DNA from: Candidatus Roseilinea sp. NK_OTU-006
Lineage (GTDB): Bacteria; Chloroflexota; Anaerolineae; J036; Brachytrichaceae
DNA length: 38,875 nt
Direction: 5' to 3'
Assembly: GCF_012931985.1 (NCBI RefSeq)
Contig: NZ_JAAFGM010000029.1
Coordinates: 1 to 38,875 of the forward strand
How positions within the stretch are numbered: position 1 is the first letter of the stretch; each line of letters starts with the position of its first letter. The notes under the pieces were generated by a model. That model had not been told where the DNA came from. It did no database searches and worked only from the letters and a program-made list of their open reading frames with translations. Shown here one piece after another: positions 37,688-38,875 of the stretch. The position numbers and the translations under genes were made by a program.

Positions 37688-38163
37688 GTCATCTGTTGGA
37701 CTACCCGATGTACCTTCGCGCCAGCACCGAGCACGCTGAGGTGATCTATACCCGCGCCGAGAATTATCACGCCGTCAAGAACGCGCCGTCCGCTCAAGCA
37801 AAGGAGGCTGTGCTGACGTTAAAAGACGATGACAGCACCTATCTGATCCTTAAGGGAGAGCCGCAGGCGCCCGGTGAGGGGGTGAGCGCCGTCTATCAGG
37901 GCAACGGCGGCGTGTTGGTCGTGCCGACCGGTCGGGTTTTCGTCCGGTTGAACGAAGGTGCGCGCGTCGAGGCGCATGCTCCTGCGTTTCGCAAGCTCGG
38001 CTTCGTCATTACCCAGTCGTTGCCCTATGCGCCCCACGTTGCTTGGCTGGAGCGCGAAGATGGCGATGCCGCTGCTGCGCTGCGCAGCGTCGGCGCATTG
38101 GAGAAACTACCCCAGGTGTGTAACGTTGAGCCTCAATTGCTGGCAGCGCGCGCATGGCGTTGA
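37684..38163 (+). CDS. Free-standing subtilase-prodomain-like protein (possible inhibitor)
   Basis: A 159-aa soluble protein without signal peptide. Residues 77-153 follow the pattern of a fervidolysin-like subtilase prodomain: strand V-F-V-R-L, helix, K-L-G-F-V-I, strand H-V-A-W-L-E, helix with L-x-x-V-G-A-L-E-K-L, and the closing V-C-N-V-E-P-Q-L. The same layout occurs at 112-187 of the protease encoded on the other strand. Isolated prodomains are known as inhibitors or folding chaperones for subtilisins. It therefore may restrain or fold the neighbouring protease; this is inference from pattern and position. No catalytic motif is present. The GTG at 37669 is in frame, but the ATGA overlap with the leader ORF favours 37684. 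Confidence 0.65.
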   Translation: MSHLLDYPMYLRASTEHAEVIYTRAENYHAVKNAPSAQAKEAVLTLKDDDSTYLILKGEPQAPGEGVSAVYQGNGGVLVVPTGRVFVRLNEGARVEAHAPAFRKLGFVITQSLPYAPHVAWLEREDGDAAAALRSVGALEKLPQVCNVEPQLLAARAWR

Positions 38164-38215
38164 TCTTGGCATCGCCCCGATGGGGAATGCACCGCCATCC
38201 CAGCCCTGAAAAACG

Positions 38216-38875
38216 ATGTCTCGCTCAAACTTCCTCGAACGCTTAGCGGAACGTCCGCTGCTTGCCGATGGCGCCATGGGCACCATGCTGTATGCGCGCG
38301 GCTTCGGCTTTGACGAGTGTTACGACGCGCTCAACCTGAAGCATCCCGAGGTCATCGTAGATATTCATCGCCAGTATGCCGCCGCCGGCGCAGACATCTT
38401 GGAGACGAACACGTTCGGCGCCAATGCGTTCCGGCTTGCTGCGTGGAATTTGGAATCCTCGGCTGCGGAGCTCAACATGCGTGGCGTGGAACTGGCGCGT
38501 CAGGCCGCGCGCGATGTGCGCGCGGACATTTTGATCGCCGGCGCGGTTGGGCCGCTAGGCGTCCACCTCGCCCCGCTGGGCAATATCAGCCGCGAAGAGG
38601 CCTATCGCGCCTTCTATGAGCAGATCGGCGCGCTGGCTGAGGCAGGCGCCGATCTCCTGATCCTGGAAACGTTCTCCGATCTGGCAGAACTCGAAGAGGC
38701 CCTGCGTGCAGCCAAGGCTGCCTGCAACCTACCGGTGGTCGCCCAGATGACCTTCAACCGTGAGCAACGCACGTTTATGGGTGTGACGCCTCTGCAAGCC
38801 GTTCAGGTGCTGACGCCATGGCGGCCGGCGCTGATCGGCGCGAATTGCTCAACACGCCCTGCGGCCCTGTTGAGC
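38216..38875 (+). CDS. Homocysteine S-methyltransferase, N-terminal part (runs off the window)
   Basis: 220 codons of an open gene cut by the window end. The opening is characteristic: L-L-A-D-G-A-M-G-T-M-L-Y near 15-26, A-L-N-L-K-H-P-E, E-T-N-T-F-G-A-N near 62-69, and L-I-L-E-T-F-S-D. The first zinc-binding Cys is in I-G-A-N-C-S near 210; the Cys-Cys pair lies beyond the end. The barrel transfers a methyl group to homocysteine. The N-terminus resembles the bifunctional homocysteine methyltransferase/methylenetetrahydrofolate reductase and the N-terminal module of cobalamin-dependent MetH; the missing part would decide. No clear ribosome-binding site is seen before ATG 38216, 52 nt after the previous gene. 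Confidence 0.88.
   Translation, partial: MSRSNFLERLAERPLLADGAMGTMLYARGFGFDECYDALNLKHPEVIVDIHRQYAAAGADILETNTFGANAFRLAAWNLESSAAELNMRGVELARQAARDVRADILIAGAVGPLGVHLAPLGNISREEAYRAFYEQIGALAEAGADLLILETFSDLAELEEALRAAKAACNLPVVAQMTFNREQRTFMGVTPLQAVQVLTPWRPALIGANCSTRPAALLS

Overview
The window is GC-rich bacterial chromosome carrying about two dozen protein genes, one tRNA and one clear pseudogene. The gene content fits a free-living, probably carotenoid-making member of the Chloroflexota (Anaerolineae or Roseilinea-like). The grounds are: large secreted proteins with a Y-L-P-x-V-V-R motif, a dnaG-rpoD pair, a CrtI-type desaturase, a bifunctional-type homocysteine methyltransferase start, and several genes preceded by a -10 hexamer only 6-10 nt from the start codon. 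The phylum is an inference, not a demonstrated fact.

Layout. 1-865: no secure gene, only a possible broken secreted-protein ORF. 917-13835: an envelope and secretion region with a C39-like peptidase/PA14 protein, a DUF4230 membrane protein, a GT2 glycosyltransferase (minus strand), a GT39-like membrane glycosyltransferase, a DUF2341/beta-propeller protein, a decayed S9 peptidase, an SH3b lipoprotein and a PPC-domain secreted protein, closed by a strong terminator. 13919-17555: dnaG and rpoD. 17541-21398 (minus): an alkyltransferase-like protein, a phytoene desaturase-type oxidoreductase and serA. 21433-22299: recO and tRNA-Arg(CCT). 22328-33428 (minus): a long co-directional block reading amidohydrolase, SelA-like PLP enzyme, oppB, oppC, oppD, oppF, a 60-aa membrane protein, a peptide-type binding protein, a terminator, a serine hydrolase and a PhyH-type dioxygenase. 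33535-35454: acetyl-CoA synthetase. 35500-37497 (minus): a subtilase with a P domain and no signal peptide, divergent from a small protein that looks like a free-standing subtilase prodomain. 38216 to the end: the start of a homocysteine S-methyltransferase.

How parts may work together. The minus-strand block from 33428 to 22328 looks like an uptake and catabolic locus for acylated or D-configured amino compounds: importer, deacetylase-type amidohydrolase, SelA-like lyase and beta-lactamase-fold hydrolase. The subtilase and the divergent prodomain-like protein look like a protease-inhibitor pair and are the best candidate here for a little-described system. DnaG and RecO have both lost zinc ligands at exact alignment positions.
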